DNA of 64,000 nucleotides from assembly GCF_902859875.1 (NCBI RefSeq), contig NZ_CADIKF010000004.1:62001-126000 (forward strand). The letters are read 5' to 3'. How positions within the stretch are numbered: the stretch's first letter is position 1; every line of letters begins with the position of its first letter. The notes below the pieces were generated by a model that saw only the letters and a program-made list of their open reading frames with translations, was not told the DNA's origin and did no database searches. Source of the stretch: Paraburkholderia solisilvae. GTDB lineage: Bacteria > Pseudomonadota > Gammaproteobacteria > Burkholderiales > Burkholderiaceae. This document shows, one piece after another, positions 17,440 to 27,829 of this stretch. Made by a program: the position numbers and the translations under genes.

Positions 17440-19005
17440 ATGATCAAGCAAGCGCTCATCTCCGTTTCCGACAAGTCCGGCATCGTCGATTTCGCGAAAT
17501 CGCTGTCGGAACTCGGCGTCAAGATCCTGTCGACCGGCGGCACCGCGAAACTGCTCGCGGACGCGGGCCTCGCAGTCACCGAGGTGGCCGATTACACGGG
17601 CTTCCCGGAAATGCTCGACGGGCGCGTGAAGACGCTGCATCCGAAGGTGCACGGCGGCATTCTCGCGCGCCGCGACCTGCCCGAACACATGGCCGCGCTC
17701 GAACAGCACGGCATTCCGACCATCGACCTGCTGGTCGTGAACCTGTATCCGTTCGTGCAGACCGTGTCGAAGGAAGACTGCTCGCTCGAAGACGCGATCG
17801 AGAACATCGACATCGGCGGCCCGACGATGCTGCGCTCCGCGGCGAAGAACCACCGCGATGTGACGGTGATCGTCGATCCGGCCGACTACGCAACGGTGCT
17901 CGACGAAATGCGCGCGAACCGCAATACCGTCGGCTGCCCAACGAACTTCCGTCTCGCGACGAAGGTGTTCGCGCACACCGCGCAATACGACGGCGCCATC
18001 ACGAACTACCTGACGAGCCTCACCGAAGCGCTGCAGCACCGCTCGCGCAACGTGTATCCGGCCACGCTCAACCTCGCGTACGAGAAGGTTCAGGACCTGC
18101 GTTACGGCGAAAACCCGCACCAGAGCGCGGCGTTCTATCGCGACCTGTCGGTGCCGGCCGGTGCGCTCGCGAATTACCGGCAGTTGCAAGGCAAGGAACT
18201 CTCGTACAACAACATCGCCGATTCGGACGCTGCCTGGGAATGCGTCAAGACATTCGACGTGCCGGCCTGCGTGATTATCAAGCACGCCAATCCGTGTGGC
18301 GTCGCGATGGGCGCCGATACGAACGAGGCATACGCGAAGGCGTTCCAGACGGATCCGACGTCGGCATTCGGCGGCATCATCGCGTTCAATCGCGAAGTGA
18401 ATGAAGCGACCGCGCAAGCCGTCGCGAAACAGTTCGTCGAAGTGCTGATCGCACCGGCATTCAGCGCCGAGGCCCGGCAGGTTTTCGCGGCCAAGCAGAA
18501 CGTGCGGCTGCTCGAAATTGCGCTCGGCGACGGGCATAACACGTTCGACCTGAAACGCGTCGGCGGCGGTCTGCTCGTGCAATCGCTCGATTCGAAGAAC
18601 GTGCAGGCGCGCGACCTGCGCGTCGTGACGAAGCGTTATCCGACGCCCAAGGAAATGGACGACCTGCTGTTCGCGTGGCGCGTCGCGAAGTTCGTGAAGT
18701 CCAACGCGATCGTGTTCTGCGGCAACGGCATGACGCTCGGCGTCGGCGCGGGCCAGATGAGCCGCGTGGATTCGGCGCGCATTGCGAGCATCAAGGCGCA
18801 GAACGCGGGGCTGTCGCTGAACGGCTCGGCCGTTGCGTCCGATGCGTTCTTCCCGTTCCGTGACGGGCTCGACGTGGTGGTCGCGGCGGGCGCGACCTGC
18901 GTGATCCAGCCCGGCGGGTCGGTACGCGACGATGAAGTGATCGCCGCCGCGGACGAGCACAACATTGCGATGGTCGTGACGGGCGTACGGCACTTCCGTC
19001 ACTAA
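17440..19005 (+). CDS. purH: Bifunctional AICAR transformylase / IMP cyclohydrolase PurH
   Basis: This 521-aa enzyme catalyses the last two steps of de novo IMP synthesis. The N-terminal MGS-like cyclohydrolase domain runs over about 1-190 (I-S-V-S-D-K-S-G-I and G-T-A-K-L-L near the start, [14 protein letters not shown] near 60). The transformylase domain fills the rest, with [10 protein letters not shown] near 227 and the catalytic I-K-H-A-N-P-C-G near 278. The length is standard. It ends in V-T-G-V-R-H-F-R-H, the usual C-terminus. Two stacked hairpins follow, the second an intrinsic terminator. Confidence 0.97.
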   Translation: MIKQALISVSDKSGIVDFAKSLSELGVKILSTGGTAKLLADAGLAVTEVADYTGFPEMLDGRVKTLHPKVHGGILARRDLPEHMAALEQHGIPTIDLLVVNLYPFVQTVSKEDCSLEDAIENIDIGGPTMLRSAAKNHRDVTVIVDPADYATVLDEMRANRNTVGCPTNFRLATKVFAHTAQYDGAITNYLTSLTEALQHRSRNVYPATLNLAYEKVQDLRYGENPHQSAAFYRDLSVPAGALANYRQLQGKELSYNNIADSDAAWECVKTFDVPACVIIKHANPCGVAMGADTNEAYAKAFQTDPTSAFGGIIAFNREVNEATAQAVAKQFVEVLIAPAFSAEARQVFAAKQNVRLLEIALGDGHNTFDLKRVGGGLLVQSLDSKNVQARDLRVVTKRYPTPKEMDDLLFAWRVAKFVKSNAIVFCGNGMTLGVGAGQMSRVDSARIASIKAQNAGLSLNGSAVASDAFFPFRDGLDVVVAAGATCVIQPGGSVRDDEVIAAADEHNIAMVVTGVRHFRH

Positions 19006-19032
19006 CGCCTCGAATTTTCCACCACGAACAGG

Positions 19033-19108
19033 CCGCGTGCTTTCGGCAGTGTCTTGCCGGAAGCACGCGGAAAACGGCCCGGCAGGCGCACACTGCCGGG
19101 CCGTTTTT
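19033..19108 (+). terminator. purH terminator: two successive hairpins
   Basis: The first hairpin pairs CGCGTGCTTTCGGCA-like sequence with TGCCGGAAGCACGCG at about 19033-19070. The second is a perfect 12-bp stem (19074-19085 with 19093-19104) followed by five T residues, a typical intrinsic terminator. It separates purH from ruvC. Confidence 0.88.
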
Positions 19109-19155
19109 CATCCGATTCGTTGTAGTATCGCAGGCACTACGTCTGCCCTTCCGCT

Positions 19156-19698
19156 ATGAGAATTCTCGGCATCGACCCCGGCCTGCGCGTGACCGGCTTC
19201 GGCGTGATCGACCAGTCCGGCCACCAGTTGACCTACGTCGCAAGCGGCGTCATCAGGACGGCGGACGGCGACCTGCCGTCGCGCCTTGGCGCGATCTTCG
19301 AAGGTATTTCGACGCTGATCCGCGAACACGCGCCCGACCAGTCTGCTATCGAGAAGGTGTTCGTCAACGTCAATCCACAATCGACGCTGCTGCTCGGCCA
19401 GGCACGGGGCGCCGCGATTTGCGGGCTGGTAGCGGGCGGCGTGCCGGTAGCGGAATACACCGCGCTGCAGTTGAAGCAGGCGGTGGTCGGTTACGGGCGC
19501 GCGACCAAGGAGCAGATGCAACAGATGGTCGTGCGCCTGCTGACGCTCTCCGGCGTGCCCGGCACCGACGCTGCCGACGCGCTCGGCATGGCGATTTGCC
19601 ACGCACACGGCGGCAGCACGCTGAGTACCCTCGGCGGCATCGCGCCCGCACTGGCGAAGAAAGGTCTGCGCGTGCGGCGCGGCCGGCTGGTCGGCTAG
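19156..19698 (+). CDS. ruvC: Crossover junction endodeoxyribonuclease RuvC
   Basis: This 180-aa Holliday-junction resolvase has an RNase H-like fold. All four acidic catalytic residues are at family positions: D7 (in G-I-D-P-G-L), E66 (S-A-I-E-K-V-F), D138 and D141 (G-T-D-A-A-D-A-L). It works as a dimer on junctions presented by RuvAB. ruvA and ruvB follow, but with gaps of 199 and 121 bp. A pentanucleotide repeat lies in the first gap, so the three genes may not form one tight operon. Confidence 0.97.
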   Translation: MRILGIDPGLRVTGFGVIDQSGHQLTYVASGVIRTADGDLPSRLGAIFEGISTLIREHAPDQSAIEKVFVNVNPQSTLLLGQARGAAICGLVAGGVPVAEYTALQLKQAVVGYGRATKEQMQQMVVRLLTLSGVPGTDAADALGMAICHAHGGSTLSTLGGIAPALAKKGLRVRRGRLVG

Positions 19699-19755
19699 CC
19701 GCATTGCGCGACGCCGCGACGCGCGAGCCCGCGCCGACCTGACCTGCGATGCGGC

Positions 19756-19800
19756 GCGATGCGATGCGATGCGATGCGATGCGACGCGACGCGACGCGAC
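19756..19800 (+). repeat. Pentanucleotide microsatellite (GCGAT)5(GCGAC)4
   Basis: Nine perfect tandem 5-bp units lie between ruvC and ruvA. They switch from GCGAT to GCGAC by a single transition, as expected of a microsatellite that has begun to diverge. They are non-coding in the annotation chosen here; a longer upstream frame of ruvA would cross part of them. Confidence 0.9.
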
Positions 19801-19897
19801 GATACGCCAACGCGCCCCCGCTCCAGGCTTTCAACCCGCGCGCCGCCCGCCTGCGCGCTGCGCTACACTCGCGCTTTCCCTCACGATTGGATCGATC

Positions 19898-20479
19898 ATG
19901 ATCGGTCGCATTGCCGGCGTCCTGCTGGAAAAGAATCCGCCGCACCTGCTCGTCGACTGCAACGGCGTGGGGTACGAAGTCGACGTGCCGATGAGCACCT
20001 TCTACAACCTGCCGTCGACGGGCGAAAAAGTGGTGCTGCTGACCCAGCTGATCGTGCGCGAGGACGCACATCTGCTGTACGGCTTCGGCACCGCGCAGGA
20101 ACGCTCGACGTTTCGCGAATTGTTAAAGATCAGCGGCATCGGCGCGCGCATGGCGCTCGCCGTGCTGTCCGGCATGAGCGTGCAGGAGCTTTCGCAAACC
20201 GTCACGCTGCAAGATGCCGCGCGCCTCACGCGCGTGCCGGGCATTGGTAAAAAAACTGCGGAGCGGCTGCTCCTCGAACTCAAGGGCAAGCTCGGTGCGG
20301 ATCTGGGCACGGCAGCGGGCGCAGTGTCCGCGTCCGGTCATGCGTCCGACATCCTGAATGCGCTGCTCGCATTGGGATACTCCGAAAAAGAAGCATTGGC
20401 CGCCATCAAGAACGTGCCGGCGGGTACCGGCGTGTCCGAAGGCATCAAGCTCGCGTTGAAGGCATTGTCGAAGACCTGA
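19898..20479 (+). CDS. ruvA: Holliday junction DNA helicase subunit RuvA
   Basis: This 193-aa protein is the standard family length. Its start M-I-G-R-I-A-G-V-L is the invariant RuvA N-terminus, so I reject the longer in-frame start at 19769. It has an OB-fold (1-65), a helix-hairpin-helix region (about 70-145, with I-S-G-I-G-A and [12 protein letters not shown]) and a C-terminal domain that contacts RuvB (about 150-193). It forms a tetramer on the four-way junction and loads RuvB. Confidence 0.96.
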   Translation: MIGRIAGVLLEKNPPHLLVDCNGVGYEVDVPMSTFYNLPSTGEKVVLLTQLIVREDAHLLYGFGTAQERSTFRELLKISGIGARMALAVLSGMSVQELSQTVTLQDAARLTRVPGIGKKTAERLLLELKGKLGADLGTAAGAVSASGHASDILNALLALGYSEKEALAAIKNVPAGTGVSEGIKLALKALSKT

Positions 20480-20600
20480 CGCGATGAGCGCGGGCAGCGA
20501 CAGGTGACGACGGAACGAAGCATCGCACGTCGGCGTTGCGCGCGCACCCTGGCCATTCGGCCAGCTTTGTGAACGAGCGGCGCGCGGTACAATGCCCGTC

Positions 20601-21668
20601 ATGATCGAAACCGACAAACTCGCCGCCGAACGCATCATCGCCGCCACGCCCGTGTCGCCGAACGAAGAAGCATTCGAGCGCGCGCTGCGCCCGCGCCAGC
20701 TCGACGAATACGTCGGCCAGGAAAAGGTGCGCGGTCAGCTCGAGATCTTCATCGAGGCTGCGAAACGCCGTTCGGAGTCGCTCGACCACGTGTTGCTGTT
20801 CGGGCCGCCCGGGCTCGGCAAGACCACGCTTGCGCACATCATCGCGCGAGAAATGGGCGTCAATCTGCGGCAAACGTCGGGGCCGGTGCTGGAACGCGCG
20901 GGCGACCTCGCCGCGCTGCTGACGAATCTCGAAGCGAACGACGTGCTGTTCATTGATGAGATTCACCGTTTGTCGCCAGTCGTCGAGGAAATTCTGTATC
21001 CGGCGCTCGAAGACTATCAAATCGACATCATGATCGGCGAAGGGCCGGCGGCGCGCAGCGTCAAACTCGACCTGCAGCCGTTCACGCTGGTCGGCGCAAC
21101 CACTCGCGCCGGCATGCTGACCAATCCGTTGCGCGATCGCTTCGGCATCGTCGCGCGGCTCGAGTTTTATAACGCCAGCGAACTCGCGCGTATCGTCACG
21201 CGCTCCGCGTCGCTACTGAACGCGCAGATCGACCCGGAAGGTGCGCTCGAAATCGCAAAACGTTCGCGCGGCACACCACGGATCGCGAACCGGTTGCTGC
21301 GTCGCGTACGAGACTTCGCGGAGGTCAAGGCGGACGGCAATATCACTGTGAAGGTGGCGGACGCCGCGCTCGCCATGCTCGACGTCGATCCGGTCGGTTT
21401 CGACCTGATGGACCGCAAGCTGCTCGAAGCGATCCTGCACAAATTCGATGGCGGTCCGGTCGGCGTCGACAACCTCGCCGCGGCGATCGGCGAAGAGCGC
21501 GACACGATCGAAGACGTGCTCGAGCCTTATCTGATCCAGCAGGGCTACTTGCAACGCACGCCGCGCGGCCGTGTCGCGACGCTGCTCACGTACCGGCATT
21601 TTGGTCTCGCCGCGCCGGACTCTTCGAGCCACGTCCGTGGCCTGTGGGATTCGGATCCGCCGGCGTAA
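20601..21668 (+). CDS. ruvB: Holliday junction branch-migration ATPase RuvB
   Basis: This 355-aa AAA+ motor drives branch migration with RuvA. Walker A G-P-P-G-L-G-K-T is at 68-75 and Walker B D-E-I-H starts at D119. Sensor region G-A-T-T-R-A-G and the arginine finger region L-R-D-R-F-G are present. A C-terminal winged-helix DNA-binding domain ends the protein (about 260-340). The start M-I-E-T-D-K-L at 20601 matches the family; an ATG three codons upstream (20592) is an alternative. Confidence 0.97.
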   Translation: MIETDKLAAERIIAATPVSPNEEAFERALRPRQLDEYVGQEKVRGQLEIFIEAAKRRSESLDHVLLFGPPGLGKTTLAHIIAREMGVNLRQTSGPVLERAGDLAALLTNLEANDVLFIDEIHRLSPVVEEILYPALEDYQIDIMIGEGPAARSVKLDLQPFTLVGATTRAGMLTNPLRDRFGIVARLEFYNASELARIVTRSASLLNAQIDPEGALEIAKRSRGTPRIANRLLRRVRDFAEVKADGNITVKVADAALAMLDVDPVGFDLMDRKLLEAILHKFDGGPVGVDNLAAAIGEERDTIEDVLEPYLIQQGYLQRTPRGRVATLLTYRHFGLAAPDSSSHVRGLWDSDPPA

Positions 21669-21805
21669 CGCGCGAAGTGCGCATCGCGAAAGCGCGAGCG
21701 CTTACCCGGTGTCACGCGAACGCTGTTGACCGCGATGTCCGCCGGAACCGCACCTCAGATCGAAACGCAAATCCACCGCCGGCCGATGGGCACGCGCGAT
21801 ACCGT

Positions 21806-22480
21806 TCAACGTCGTTTATCCTGTTGCGTCCTGGAGAATCCGTCGTCGTCGCTACGCCCGTCGAGGTGAGCTACATCTGCCCACGACACGACAGTCGCCC
21901 TGCCGCCGTCAAAATCGACAACGTTGATGCTCGTGTTGAGCAACGGGTAATCGCGCGGCGCATCGAGCGCGATGCCGTTCGCGAATCGGTACACGCAGTC
22001 GAGCACGCCACCGTGCGCGACGCACGCAATGCGTCCGTTCGGGTGCGCGGCCACGATCGGCTCCAGCGCATGCAGCACGCGGTGATAGAAGACGCGCTCC
22101 GACTCGCCGTCGGGTGGGGCAAAGCCCGGATCACGGGTTTGCCATTGCGCGTATTCGTCGGGAAAGCGTTGCGCGATTTCTTCGCTGTCGTGTCCCTGAA
22201 ACGCGCCAAACGAACGTTCGCGCAAGCCTTCGTTCAGGATCAGCGACATGCCGAGCACCTCTGCGCTCGGCCGCGCTGTTTGCTGGGCGCGCTGCAAGTC
22301 ACTCGAATAAATTGCGTCGAGGCGAGCGCCTTCCTTCGCCTCGCGCCCTAAACGCGCGGCGAGCCGCTGCGCCTGCGCGACACCGGACGCCGCGAGAGGA
22401 ATATCGATATGCCCCTGTATGCGTTTGATGCGATTCCAGTCCGTTTCGCCGTGTCGGATAAAGAGAATTCGAGTGGACAT
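21806..22480 (-). CDS. Histidine phosphatase family protein (phosphoglycerate mutase-like)
   Basis: The 224-aa protein opens with I-L-F-I-R-H-G-E-T-D-W-N; H10 is the phosphohistidine nucleophile. The second catalytic histidine lies in V-A-H-G-G-V-L near residue 160. Families of this size include GpmB-like phosphatases and cobalamin-pathway CobC. With no cobalamin genes nearby, a general phosphatase or mutase is the safer call. It is the last gene of a minus-strand series tyrS-dtd-phosphatase, with about 150 bp to dtd. Confidence 0.88.
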   Translation of the reverse strand: MSTRILFIRHGETDWNRIKRIQGHIDIPLAASGVAQAQRLAARLGREAKEGARLDAIYSSDLQRAQQTARPSAEVLGMSLILNEGLRERSFGAFQGHDSEEIAQRFPDEYAQWQTRDPGFAPPDGESERVFYHRVLHALEPIVAAHPNGRIACVAHGGVLDCVYRFANGIALDAPRDYPLLNTSINVVDFDGGRATVVSWADVAHLDGRSDDDGFSRTQQDKRR

Positions 22481-22631
22481 GAGATAAGCGTTCGTGGCCG
22501 CGAGGGGCCGGGCGCATGGTTGGACCGTTCGTTAATAACACAAGCCGCGTCGTCGTGCTGACGCGACAGCGCAGGGCCGATTGCGCCTGCAGCAGCGCGA
22601 CTGGCAACGCCTCGTCCCAACCGCCCGCTGT

Positions 22632-23090
22632 TTACGCGCGCACTTGCAGCCAGAACGTGACCGGCCCGTCGTTCACCAGCGAAACCTGCATTTCCGCACC
22701 GAACTCGCCGGTCTCGACGATCGGATGCTTCGCGCGCGCCTCGGCGACGAAGTAGTCGAACAGGCGCTTGCCTTCGTCCGGCGGCGCCGCAGGCGTGAAA
22801 CTCGGCCGCAGACCGCTATTCGTGTCCGCCGCCAGCGTGAATTGCGAGACCAGCAGCAGACCGCCCGCCTGACCCGCACCGTCGATGTTCTGCACGCTGA
22901 GGTTCATCTTGCCCGCCGCATCGCTGAACACACGGTAGCCGAGCACTTTCGCGAGAAGCCGGTCAGCACATGCGTTGGTATCGCCACGTTCCGCGCATAC
23001 CAACGCAAGCAGCCCTGCGCCGATCGCGCCGATCACGCGATCGCCGACGCGCACTTGCGCATTGCTCACCCGCTGGATCAACGCGATCAT
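22632..23090 (-). CDS. dtd: D-aminoacyl-tRNA deacylase
   Basis: This 152-aa protein hydrolyses D-amino acids and glycine mischarged on tRNA. Its start M-I-A-L-I-Q-R-V is the family N-terminus, so I reject the 14-residue longer frame. It contains the S-Q-F-T-L motif near residue 80 and a G-x-R-P-S-F-T-P-A motif near 92-100, the latter being the family's Gly-cis-Pro chiral-proofreading element. It lies 64 bp after tyrS, which fits since D-Tyr-tRNA is a main substrate. Confidence 0.94.
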   Translation of the reverse strand: MIALIQRVSNAQVRVGDRVIGAIGAGLLALVCAERGDTNACADRLLAKVLGYRVFSDAAGKMNLSVQNIDGAGQAGGLLLVSQFTLAADTNSGLRPSFTPAAPPDEGKRLFDYFVAEARAKHPIVETGEFGAEMQVSLVNDGPVTFWLQVRA

Positions 23091-23154
23091 GCGGCGCACT
23101 CCATTGGCCGGCGCGCGCCGCTCCGGTTGCAATCGACCAGGTGGCGATCGCGCG

Positions 23155-24396
23155 TCATGCGGAAAGTGTCACGCGCGCAAAGCGGCGCTTGCCGACCTGC
23201 ACCACGAACTCGCCCGCTCCCACCTTCAGCGCCTTATCCGACACCGTCGCGCCGTCGATCTTCACGCCGCCCTGCTCGATATTGCGCAGCGCTTCGCTGG
23301 TCGACGGCACGAGCCCCGCCTGCTTCAGCAACTGACCGATGGCAAGCGGTGCGCCCGTGATGGTCACGGACGGAATGTCGTCCGGCACGCCGCCCTTCGC
23401 GCGATGGTTGAAATCTTCGAGTGCCCGCTCGGCATCGGCCTGCGAATGGAAGCGCGCGACGATTTCCTGCGCAAGCATGACCTTGAAGTCGCGCGGATTG
23501 CGGCCCGCCTGAGTTTCGCGGTTGAACCCGGCGATCTCATCCATCGGCCGGAACGACAGCAGTTCGAAATAACGCCACATCAGGTCGTCCGAAATGCTCA
23601 TCAGCTTGCCGAACATGTCGGTCGGCTTTTCGCTGATGCCGACGTAGTTGTGCTTGGACTTCGACATCTTCTCGACGCCATCGAGCCCTTCGAGCAGCGG
23701 CATGGTCAGAATGCATTGCTGCTCCTGGCCATACTGCTTCTGCAGTTCGCGCCCGACCAGCAAATTGAACTTCTGGTCCGTGCCGCCGAGTTCGAGGTCC
23801 GCGTTCAGCGCGACCGAGTCGTAGCCCTGCATCAACGGATACAGGAATTCGTGGATCGAAATCGGCACGCCGCCCTGAAAGCGCTTCGTGAAGTCTTCGC
23901 GCTCGAGAATGCGCGCCACCGTGTAGCGCGATGCGAGCTTGATCATGCCGTCCGCCCCGAGCGGCATCGACCATTCGCTGTTGTAGCGGATCTCGGTCTT
24001 GGCGCGGTCGAGCACGAGCGACGCCTGGTCGAAGTAAGTCCTGGCGTTGGTTTCGATCTGCTCGCGCGTGAGCGGCGGGCGCGTGGCGTTGCGGCCGGAC
24101 GGATCGCCGATCAGCGATGTGAAATCGCCGATCAGAAAGATGACGTTGTGCCCCAGATCCTGCAACTGACGCATCTTGTTCAGCACAACGGTATGGCCGA
24201 TATGAATGTCGGGCGCGGTCGGATCGAGACCGAGCTTGATGCGAAGCGGCGTGCCGGTCGCCGCGCTTTTCGCGAGCTTTTGCACGAACTCCTCTTCGAT
24301 CAGCAGTTCGTCGACACCGCGCTTCGTGACGGCGAGCGCATGACGGACTTCGTCGGTGACGGGAAAGGCGGGCTTGGAAGTGGACTCGGTGCTCAT
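23155..24396 (-). CDS. tyrS: Tyrosyl-tRNA synthetase
   Basis: This 413-aa class I aminoacyl-tRNA synthetase is of the TyrZ-like longer type. The H-I-G-H motif is at 65-68 and K-M-S-K-S at 243-247. A C-terminal S4 RNA-binding domain (about 350-413) contains V-K-I-D-G. The start M-S-T-E-S-T was preferred over an upstream GTG-type frame by family length. It is divergent from anmK and upstream of dtd on the same strand. Confidence 0.96.
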   Translation of the reverse strand: MSTESTSKPAFPVTDEVRHALAVTKRGVDELLIEEEFVQKLAKSAATGTPLRIKLGLDPTAPDIHIGHTVVLNKMRQLQDLGHNVIFLIGDFTSLIGDPSGRNATRPPLTREQIETNARTYFDQASLVLDRAKTEIRYNSEWSMPLGADGMIKLASRYTVARILEREDFTKRFQGGVPISIHEFLYPLMQGYDSVALNADLELGGTDQKFNLLVGRELQKQYGQEQQCILTMPLLEGLDGVEKMSKSKHNYVGISEKPTDMFGKLMSISDDLMWRYFELLSFRPMDEIAGFNRETQAGRNPRDFKVMLAQEIVARFHSQADAERALEDFNHRAKGGVPDDIPSVTITGAPLAIGQLLKQAGLVPSTSEALRNIEQGGVKIDGATVSDKALKVGAGEFVVQVGKRRFARVTLSA

Positions 24397-24598
24397 GCTG
24401 GAACGGAAGAATCGCAAAAGTCAGATTGTCCCATAGTTGACGTGCAACGCGGCCGCAATGGGACCGCAATCTCGCACGTTGGCCGAAAGGCCAGGGTTTC
24501 GGCGCAGCAGGAATGAGGCATCATGCATGCGTGGTGCGCAATGGAAACCGATGGGGCCGCGCAACCTGTCGCGGCGCGCGGTGTTTGCGCGACAATCG

Positions 24599-24632
24599 GC
24601 ACACGCGGCACACTCGGCACACTCGGCACAAG
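24599..24632 (+). repeat. Short 9-bp tandem repeat (CGGCACACT)
   Basis: Three to four imperfect tandem copies of CGGCACACT occur in the 279-bp gap between the divergent tyrS and anmK genes. No function is apparent. The gap should also hold both promoters. Confidence 0.7.
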
Positions 24633-24675
24633 CAGCCTGAGCGGTTCGTAGTCAACAATCGAAAGGAGCACCAAC

Positions 24676-25812
24676 GTGGCAAAAGAGGCGGCAAGCGCGG
24701 ACGGCGTGTACTTCGGCTTGATGTCGGGCACCAGCATGGACGGCGTGGACGGCATCGCCGTCGAATTCGAAGCGGGCAAGGCGCCCGTCGTGCGGTCGGA
24801 AGCGTTCGTCGGGTTTTCCGAGGCACTGCGCGACGCGCTCTTCAGCCTGCAGCAGCCGGGGGACAACGAAATCGAACGTGAATCGCTGGCCGCCAACGCG
24901 CTCGCCGCACGCTACACCGTTTGCTGCCACGAACTGCTCAGAAGCGGCAATCTGTCCGCCGAAGGCGTGCGCGCGATCGGCGTCCACGGGCAGACGGTCC
25001 GGCACCGCCCGGAGAAGGGCTATACGCGGCAGATCAACAACCCGGCACTGCTCGCGGAAATGACCCACATCGACATCGTCGCCGATTTCCGCGCACGCGA
25101 CGTGGCGGCGGGAGGCCAGGGTGCACCGCTCGTGCCGGCGTTCCACGCAACCCTGTTCGGCGCAAAGGGCGAGACCCGCGTGGTGTGCAATCTGGGCGGC
25201 ATCAGCAACATTACGATACTGTCCGCGAACGGCGCGGTGCGCGGTTTCGATTGCGGGCCGGCCAATGCGCTGCTCGACGAATGGGCGCAGCGCCATCTCG
25301 GCAAACCGTTCGATGAAAACGGCCATTTCGCCGCCAGCGGTCAGGTCCACCGTCCGTTGCTGCACGCATTGCTCGATGAGCCGTACTTCGAGCTTCAGCC
25401 GCCCAAAAGCACCGGCCGCGATCTCTTCAACCCCGCATGGCTCGACGCGAAGCTGCAACCATTCAGCGCGCTGCCGCCCGCCGATGTGCAGGCGACGCTC
25501 ACCGCGCTCACCGCACTCACCGTCGCGCGCGAGATCGAGCGCCACGCGCCGGATTGCAAGGCGCTCTATGTATGCGGCGGCGGCGCACGCAACGCGCAAC
25601 AGCTTGAAGCGCTGCAACAGGCGCTGGAGGCAAGCGGCGTAAGCGGCGTGCCGGTGCTGACGACCGAAGCGCTCGGCGTACCGCCGCACCAGGTCGAACC
25701 GCTAGCGTTCGCATGGCTCGCGATGCGCTATATCGGTCGCGCGCCGGGGAATTTGCCCGCGGTGACGGGAGCAGCCGGCGAGCGGGTGCTGGGCGCGCTT
25801 TATCCGCGCTAA
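24676..25812 (+). CDS. anmK: Anhydro-N-acetylmuramic acid kinase
   Basis: This 378-aa cytoplasmic kinase phosphorylates and opens 1,6-anhydroMurNAc to MurNAc-6-phosphate, recycling cell-wall sugars. The signature [12 protein letters not shown] lies at 14-25. The ATP-binding actin-like fold continues with N-L-G-G-I-S-N and F-D-C-G-P-A-N motifs near 175-200 and Y-V-C-G-G-G-A near 300. A ribosome binding site AAAGGAG precedes the ATG. It is convergent with erpA across a shared terminator. Confidence 0.95.
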   Translation: MAKEAASADGVYFGLMSGTSMDGVDGIAVEFEAGKAPVVRSEAFVGFSEALRDALFSLQQPGDNEIERESLAANALAARYTVCCHELLRSGNLSAEGVRAIGVHGQTVRHRPEKGYTRQINNPALLAEMTHIDIVADFRARDVAAGGQGAPLVPAFHATLFGAKGETRVVCNLGGISNITILSANGAVRGFDCGPANALLDEWAQRHLGKPFDENGHFAASGQVHRPLLHALLDEPYFELQPPKSTGRDLFNPAWLDAKLQPFSALPPADVQATLTALTALTVAREIERHAPDCKALYVCGGGARNAQQLEALQQALEASGVSGVPVLTTEALGVPPHQVEPLAFAWLAMRYIGRAPGNLPAVTGAAGERVLGALYPR

Positions 25813-25889
25813 ACGAAATGAAGCCCCAAGACAGACTGGCCGCGCTGGCACTCTACCAGGCGCGGCCCGCAGTACGAACCCACATCGCA

Positions 25890-25916
25890 AATAAAAAACG
25901 GGGCCGAGGCCCCGTT
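25890..25916. terminator. Bidirectional terminator between anmK and erpA
   Basis: ACGGGGC and GCCCCGT pair around a CGAG loop (25898-25915). On the minus strand the stem is followed by a T-rich tract (complement of ATAAAAAA at 25891-25898), so it ends erpA. On the plus strand only TTT follows, so it is weaker for anmK. Confidence 0.85.
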
Positions 25917-25979
25917 TCGCGTACGACTGCGGTCAAGTCCCGCAGTTAAATCCGGCAGATATGTCCTGGCGTTAAACCG

Positions 25980-26345
25980 TCAAACCGAGAACGACGAACC
26001 GCAACCACAGGTCGTCGACGCGTTCGGATTCTTGATCACGAACTGCGCGCCGTTGATGTCGTCCTTGTAGTCGATTTCTGCACCGACCAGGTACTGATAA
26101 CTCATCGAGTCGATCAGCAACTGGACGCCGCTCTTGTTCATCACGGTATCGTCCTCGTTGACTGCCTCGTCGAACGTGAAACCATACTGAAAGCCCGAGC
26201 AGCCGCCGCCTTGCACGAACACACGCAGCTTCAGCTCCGGGTTGCCTTCTTCGTCGATCAGTTGCTTGACCTTATCGGCCGCTGCGTCGGTAAATACGAA
26301 CGGAGCCGGCATTTCAGCCACGGGGGTGTCGGTCACTGCGTTCAT
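25980..26345 (-). CDS. erpA: Iron-sulfur cluster insertion protein ErpA
   Basis: This 121-aa A-type carrier delivers 4Fe-4S clusters to apoproteins. The three cluster-binding cysteines are present: C49 in G-G-G-C-S-G-F and C113/C115 in C-G-C-G-S-S-F. The N-terminal extension is slightly longer than in E. coli. A GGAGAG ribosome binding site precedes the start, and TACAAT (minus strand, 26381-26376) is a likely -10 box about 30 bp upstream. It lies downstream of rplM-rpsI on the same strand but behind their terminator. Confidence 0.96.
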   Translation of the reverse strand: MNAVTDTPVAEMPAPFVFTDAAADKVKQLIDEEGNPELKLRVFVQGGGCSGFQYGFTFDEAVNEDDTVMNKSGVQLLIDSMSYQYLVGAEIDYKDDINGAQFVIKNPNASTTCGCGSSFSV

Positions 26346-26660
26346 GCGAACTCTCCAAAAAAGCTACTAAACGCTATTGTAGGGCCGATCCTGATATCGT
26401 GCCGAAGTCCATGAAAACAATAGGTTCTTACGAATAGCGGGGCGACAGCGCGAAGTGGCGAACGCCGCCGTGAGATCAAACGCTGAGCCCACCGACGGGC
26501 CCGCGCATGACGGTCGTATGCGCGTCGTCCATCGATTGACCAGAGGTCATCCAGCAAACAGAGGCCGCCAAAGAAAAAAGCCGCCGACGCATACTCGCGA
26601 CAGCGGCTTTCGCGGCAGGCTCGCCACACGCACAACGCGTGGCGAACCGGCATGAAGCGA
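26346..26660. other. Intergenic region: erpA promoter and rpsI terminator
   Basis: This 315-bp gap holds the erpA -10-like box near 26376-26381 and the rpsI terminator at 26573-26608. Between them (about 26400-26570) I see no gene; short frames there have no family resemblance. Confidence 0.6.
26573..26608 (-). terminator. rpsI terminator
   Basis: On the minus strand AGCCGC pairs with GCGGCT across a loop of about 18 nt (26579-26608) and is followed by six T residues. It lies about 50 bp after the rpsI stop and ends the rplM-rpsI operon. Confidence 0.8.
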
Positions 26661-27053
26661 TTAACGCTTCGAGAACTGCTTCCTGCGGCGTGCCTTGTGG
26701 AAGCCGACCTTCTTACGCTCGACTTCACGCGCATCGCGCGTGACGAAACCGGCGCTCGACAGCGCGGGCTTCAGCGTCGCGTCATAGTCCATCAGCGCGC
26801 GCGTGATGCCGTGGCGAACCGCACCGGCTTGACCCGTTTCGCCGCCGCCCGTCACGTTCACCTTGATATCGAACGTGGCCGCGTGGTTCGTGAGTTCCAG
26901 CGGTTGACGCACGATCATCAGCGACGTTTCGCGCGAGAAGTAGTCGGAGATGGGCTTGCCGTTGACGATGATGTCGCCCTTGCCCGCCTTGATGAAGACA
27001 CGAGCGACAGCGCTCTTGCGGCGGCCCGTACCGTAGTTCCAGTTACCGATCAT
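26661..27053 (-). CDS. rpsI: 30S ribosomal protein S9
   Basis: The 130-aa protein has the family length. It opens with [15 protein letters not shown] and ends with the basic tail R-R-K-Q-F-S-K-R, whose last residue reaches the ribosomal P-site tRNA. It lies 11 bp after rplM in the universal rplM-rpsI operon. Confidence 0.98.
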   Translation of the reverse strand: MIGNWNYGTGRRKSAVARVFIKAGKGDIIVNGKPISDYFSRETSLMIVRQPLELTNHAATFDIKVNVTGGGETGQAGAVRHGITRALMDYDATLKPALSSAGFVTRDAREVERKKVGFHKARRRKQFSKR

Positions 27054-27064
27054 GTGGGCTCCCG

Positions 27065-27493
27065 TTAGATCTCAAGCGCCTTCGGCTGTTGCGCCGAATG
27101 CGGGTGCGTTGCTTCGGCGTAGACCTTCAGCTTCTTGATCATCGCGTAGCCGAGCGGGCCCTTCGGCAGCATGCCCTTGACCGCCTTCTCGAGCGCGCGG
27201 CCCGGGAAGCGTTCCTGCATCTTGCCGAACGTCGTTTCATAGATACCGCCCGGGTAGCCCGAGTGGCGGTAGTACTTCTTGTCCGTGGTCTTGTTGCCCG
27301 TGACCTTAAGCTTGCCGGCATTGATGACGATGATGAAATCGCCAGTGTCGACGTGCGGAGTGAATTCAGGCTTGTGCTTGCCGCGAAGACGGCGTGCCAC
27401 TTCGCTGGCAACACGGCCGAGAACCTTATCCGTCGCGTCAATCACGTACCATTCGCGCGCCACCTCATGGGCTTTTGCGGAAAAAGTCTTCAT
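27065..27493 (-). CDS. rplM: 50S ribosomal protein L13
   Basis: The 142-aa protein opens with M-K-T-F-S-A-K and contains [13 protein letters not shown] and G-D-F-I-I-V-I-N-A family motifs. I start at the canonical M-K-T, not at the 23-codon longer in-frame start. The family length is 142. It is the first gene of the rplM-rpsI operon, with a strong sigma70-type promoter about 160 bp upstream. That leaves a leader long enough for autoregulation by L13, as known in E. coli. Confidence 0.98.
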   Translation of the reverse strand: MKTFSAKAHEVAREWYVIDATDKVLGRVASEVARRLRGKHKPEFTPHVDTGDFIIVINAGKLKVTGNKTTDKKYYRHSGYPGGIYETTFGKMQERFPGRALEKAVKGMLPKGPLGYAMIKKLKVYAEATHPHSAQQPKALEI

Positions 27494-27650
27494 GATCGAT
27501 CCAAAAAAATTGCGATGCCCTGCTTTGTTCCTGCATGGATCTGAACTGCGTCCATTGATCACGTTTGCCGGGAAGTTCTAGATGCTTCCGTAACGCTATG
27601 CAGGCGCTCCCTGTTCTTCTTCCGCGGGCATGAATGCGGAAAAGCTCTGA

Positions 27651-27680
27651 ATTATAAAGGAAATTGCGCGTAGGAGTCAA
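27651..27680 (-). promoter_or_regulatory. rplM-rpsI promoter
   Basis: On the minus strand TTGACT (27680-27675) and a perfect TATAAT (27656-27651) are separated by 18 bp. Transcription would start near 27644 and give a leader of about 150 nt before rplM. Confidence 0.85.
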
Positions 27681-27732
27681 AGCATTGGACGCATCGCGAC
27701 GGGCAGATGCGGTCCGCCGGAAACGCAGGACG

Positions 27733-27823
27733 AAAAAAAGCCCGAACCATCGGTTCGGGCTTAATCCACCTTAGGAGGAGGGTGGAGGAGACATGCGGAG
27801 GTTGCTCAGCAACTGCAACCAAT
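27733..27823 (-). ncRNA. Candidate small RNA with anti-Shine-Dalgarno (CCUCC) motifs
   Basis: About 91 nt are predicted from a promoter with perfect TATAAT to an intrinsic terminator. The RNA would fold into three elements. A 5' hairpin pairs GGUUGC with GCAACC (27820-27800). A middle hairpin pairs UCCACC with GGUGGA (27786-27765) and displays CUCCUCCUAA in its loop. The terminator hairpin has a 9-bp stem GCCCGAACC/GGUUCGGGC and seven U residues (27760-27733). Four CCUCC-type motifs, complementary to ribosome binding sites, lie between and within the hairpins. No protein-coding frame fits. The promoter, structure and terminator are seen directly; that it is a trans-acting regulator is inferred. 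Confidence 0.72.
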
Positions 27824-27829
27824 GAACTG

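Noticed and set aside
27793..27825. Tiny plus-strand ORF of about ten codons after a perfect-looking AGGAGG ribosome binding site
   Set aside because: The AGGAGG run is the complement of the CCUCC motifs of the candidate minus-strand sRNA, and the minus strand has the better promoter and terminator. A leader peptide on the plus strand has no downstream gene close enough to regulate.
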